In this document: positions 62,900 to 64,000 of the stretch, piece after piece
Layout: every line of letters begins with the position of its first letter
How positions within the stretch are numbered: position 1 is the first letter of the stretch
Source: Saccharospirillum sp040881935
GTDB lineage: Bacteria > Pseudomonadota > Gammaproteobacteria > Pseudomonadales > Natronospirillaceae
Reading direction: 5' to 3'
Length of the DNA stretch: 64,000 nt
Assembly: GCF_040881935.1 (NCBI RefSeq)
Contig: NZ_JBBECH010000066.1
Coordinates: 1 to 64,000 of the forward strand
The notes under the pieces: model-generated
Seen by the model: only the letters and a program-made list of their open reading frames with translations
Told to the model about the DNA's origin: nothing
Databases searched by the model: none
Translations under genes and position numbers: made by a program

Positions 62900-64000
62900 A
62901 TGACTGACAAGACAGCCAAGTTGGTCATCGAAGGACGAGACCCGATTGAACTGCCGATTTACTCCGGCACTCTGGGTCAGGATGTTGTAGACGTGCGGTC
63001 GCTGACCGCTCATGGCCTGTTTACTTACGATCCGGGCTTTGTCTCAACTGCGTCCTGCGAGTCAGAAATCACCTACATCGATGGTGATAAAGGTGTCCTA
63101 CTGCACCGGGGCTACCCCATTGATCAGTTGGCCAACAATGCCGACTATCTGGATGTGTGTTACCTGCTGCTCTACGGCGAACTGCCCGACAACAACCAGA
63201 AAAGCGAATTCAAAAACACCATCATGCACCACACCATGGTGCATGAGCAGATGCATGAGTTTTTCCAGGGGTTCCGTCGCGACTCCCACCCCATGGCCAT
63301 TATGGTCGGTGTGGTTGGCGCACTGTCGGCGTTCTATCACGATTCACTGGACATCAGTAACGATCATTACCGCGAAGTCGCCGCTCATCGCCTGATTTCA
63401 AAAATGCCGACCCTGGCGGCTATGACCTACAAGTACTCCATGGGTCAGCCGTTTATGTATCCGCGGAACGATCTGTCCTACGGCGGTAACTTTCTGCACA
63501 TGATGTTCAGTACGCCGGCTGAGGAATACACCGTGAACCCCGTCCTGGCCCGAGCTATGGACAAGATTTTCACGCTGCATGCCGATCACGAACAGAACGC
63601 CTCAACCTCGACGGTGCGCCTGGCAGGCTCTTCCGGCGCCAATCCCTTTGCCTGCATCGCCGCCGGTATAGCAGCACTCTGGGGGCCGGCACACGGCGGT
63701 GCCAATGAAGCCGTGTTGAATATGCTCGAAGAGATTGGTGATGAAGCCAACATTGAAGAGTACATCAAGCGCGCCAAAGACAAGGACGATCCGTTCCGTT
63801 TGATGGGCTTTGGCCACCGGGTCTACAAGAACTACGACCCCCGTGCCAAGGTGATGAAGGCCACTTGCGATGAAGTGCTGGGTGAGCTGGGCATCAACAA
63901 CGATCCGTTGCTGAAAATTGCCATGCGACTGGAAAAGATTGCCCTGGAAGACCCCTACTTCGTGGAGAAGAAGCTGTATCCCAACGTCGATTTCTATTCA
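62900..64000 (+). CDS. gltA: Citrate synthase, truncated at right edge
   Basis: First 367 codons of the type II (hexameric) citrate synthase; the frame is open to the window end, and about 60 residues are missing compared with family members (about 428). MTDKTAKLVIEGRDPIELPIY starts it (ATG with GAGGAGG upstream). Catalytic residues: His in LHADHEQNAST, His in GPAHGGANE and the GFGHRVYKNYDPRAK block. Divergent from sdhC, the classical TCA arrangement. Confidence 0.97.
   Translation, partial: MTDKTAKLVIEGRDPIELPIYSGTLGQDVVDVRSLTAHGLFTYDPGFVSTASCESEITYIDGDKGVLLHRGYPIDQLANNADYLDVCYLLLYGELPDNNQKSEFKNTIMHHTMVHEQMHEFFQGFRRDSHPMAIMVGVVGALSAFYHDSLDISNDHYREVAAHRLISKMPTLAAMTYKYSMGQPFMYPRNDLSYGGNFLHMMFSTPAEEYTVNPVLARAMDKIFTLHADHEQNASTSTVRLAGSSGANPFACIAAGIAALWGPAHGGANEAVLNMLEEIGDEANIEEYIKRAKDKDDPFRLMGFGHRVYKNYDPRAKVMKATCDEVLGELGINNDPLLKIAMRLEKIALEDPYFVEKKLYPNVDFYS

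Overview
The window is about 64 kb of a gammaproteobacterial chromosome with moderately high GC. Protein sequences and gene order point to the Pseudomonadales/Oceanospirillales side; the genus is inferred only loosely. Almost everything is housekeeping. The order yccA-tusDCBE-trpD2-cysG-serS-rarA-lolA-ftsK-aat-bpt-infA-clpA-clpS-cspD-icd-rluE-(fabV)-nudJ-mnmA-hflD-purB follows the block known from Pseudomonas, and the right end carries the TCA cluster gltA / sdhCDAB-sucAB-lpdA-sucCD in the usual Pseudomonas-like arrangement.

Layout. 1-1160 is an AT-rich accessory segment: an unrecognised gene entering from the left edge, then three spaced copies of a dyad motif that look like the end of an integrated element, stopping just before host-like DNA. 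1168-6042 holds a di-iron hydroxylase overlapped by an ArsR-rhodanese regulator, a ferritin-like protein, an unknown gene, thymidine kinase and exonuclease III. 6098-11178 is a small chaperone-usher-like pilus locus: an usher on the minus strand, diverging from a DUF4402 pilin, a frameshifted chaperone and a second DUF4402 subunit. The shared spacer contains two CRP-like sites exactly 50 bp apart and a hairpin-rich leader. 11204-18562 has an M16 protease, rapA, an enoyl-CoA hydratase and a psrA-like TetR regulator with a matching operator. 18919-45059 is the conserved block (sulfur relay for tRNA thiolation, siroheme, tRNA charging, lipoprotein sorting, chromosome translocation, N-degron proteolysis, isocitrate dehydrogenase, fatty-acid synthesis, purine synthesis). 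45232-51048 has small unknown genes, a YfaZ-type outer-membrane protein, an assembly gap, htpG with a sigma-32 promoter, an MFS permease and a DUF599 membrane protein. 51196-64000 is the TCA cluster, with gltA truncated by the window edge.

The most interesting non-coding signal is a dispersed family of long palindromic elements (5058-5170, 23665-23777, 27778-27889, and a shorter version at 42215-42291). Three copies share 29-30 nt arms, a 53-nt loop and an identical 32-nt core, while the arms and a small internal hairpin differ with compensating changes, the pattern expected when structure rather than sequence is conserved. A second, unrelated palindrome lies at 25619-25713. No rRNA, tRNA, CRISPR array or complete insertion sequence was seen.
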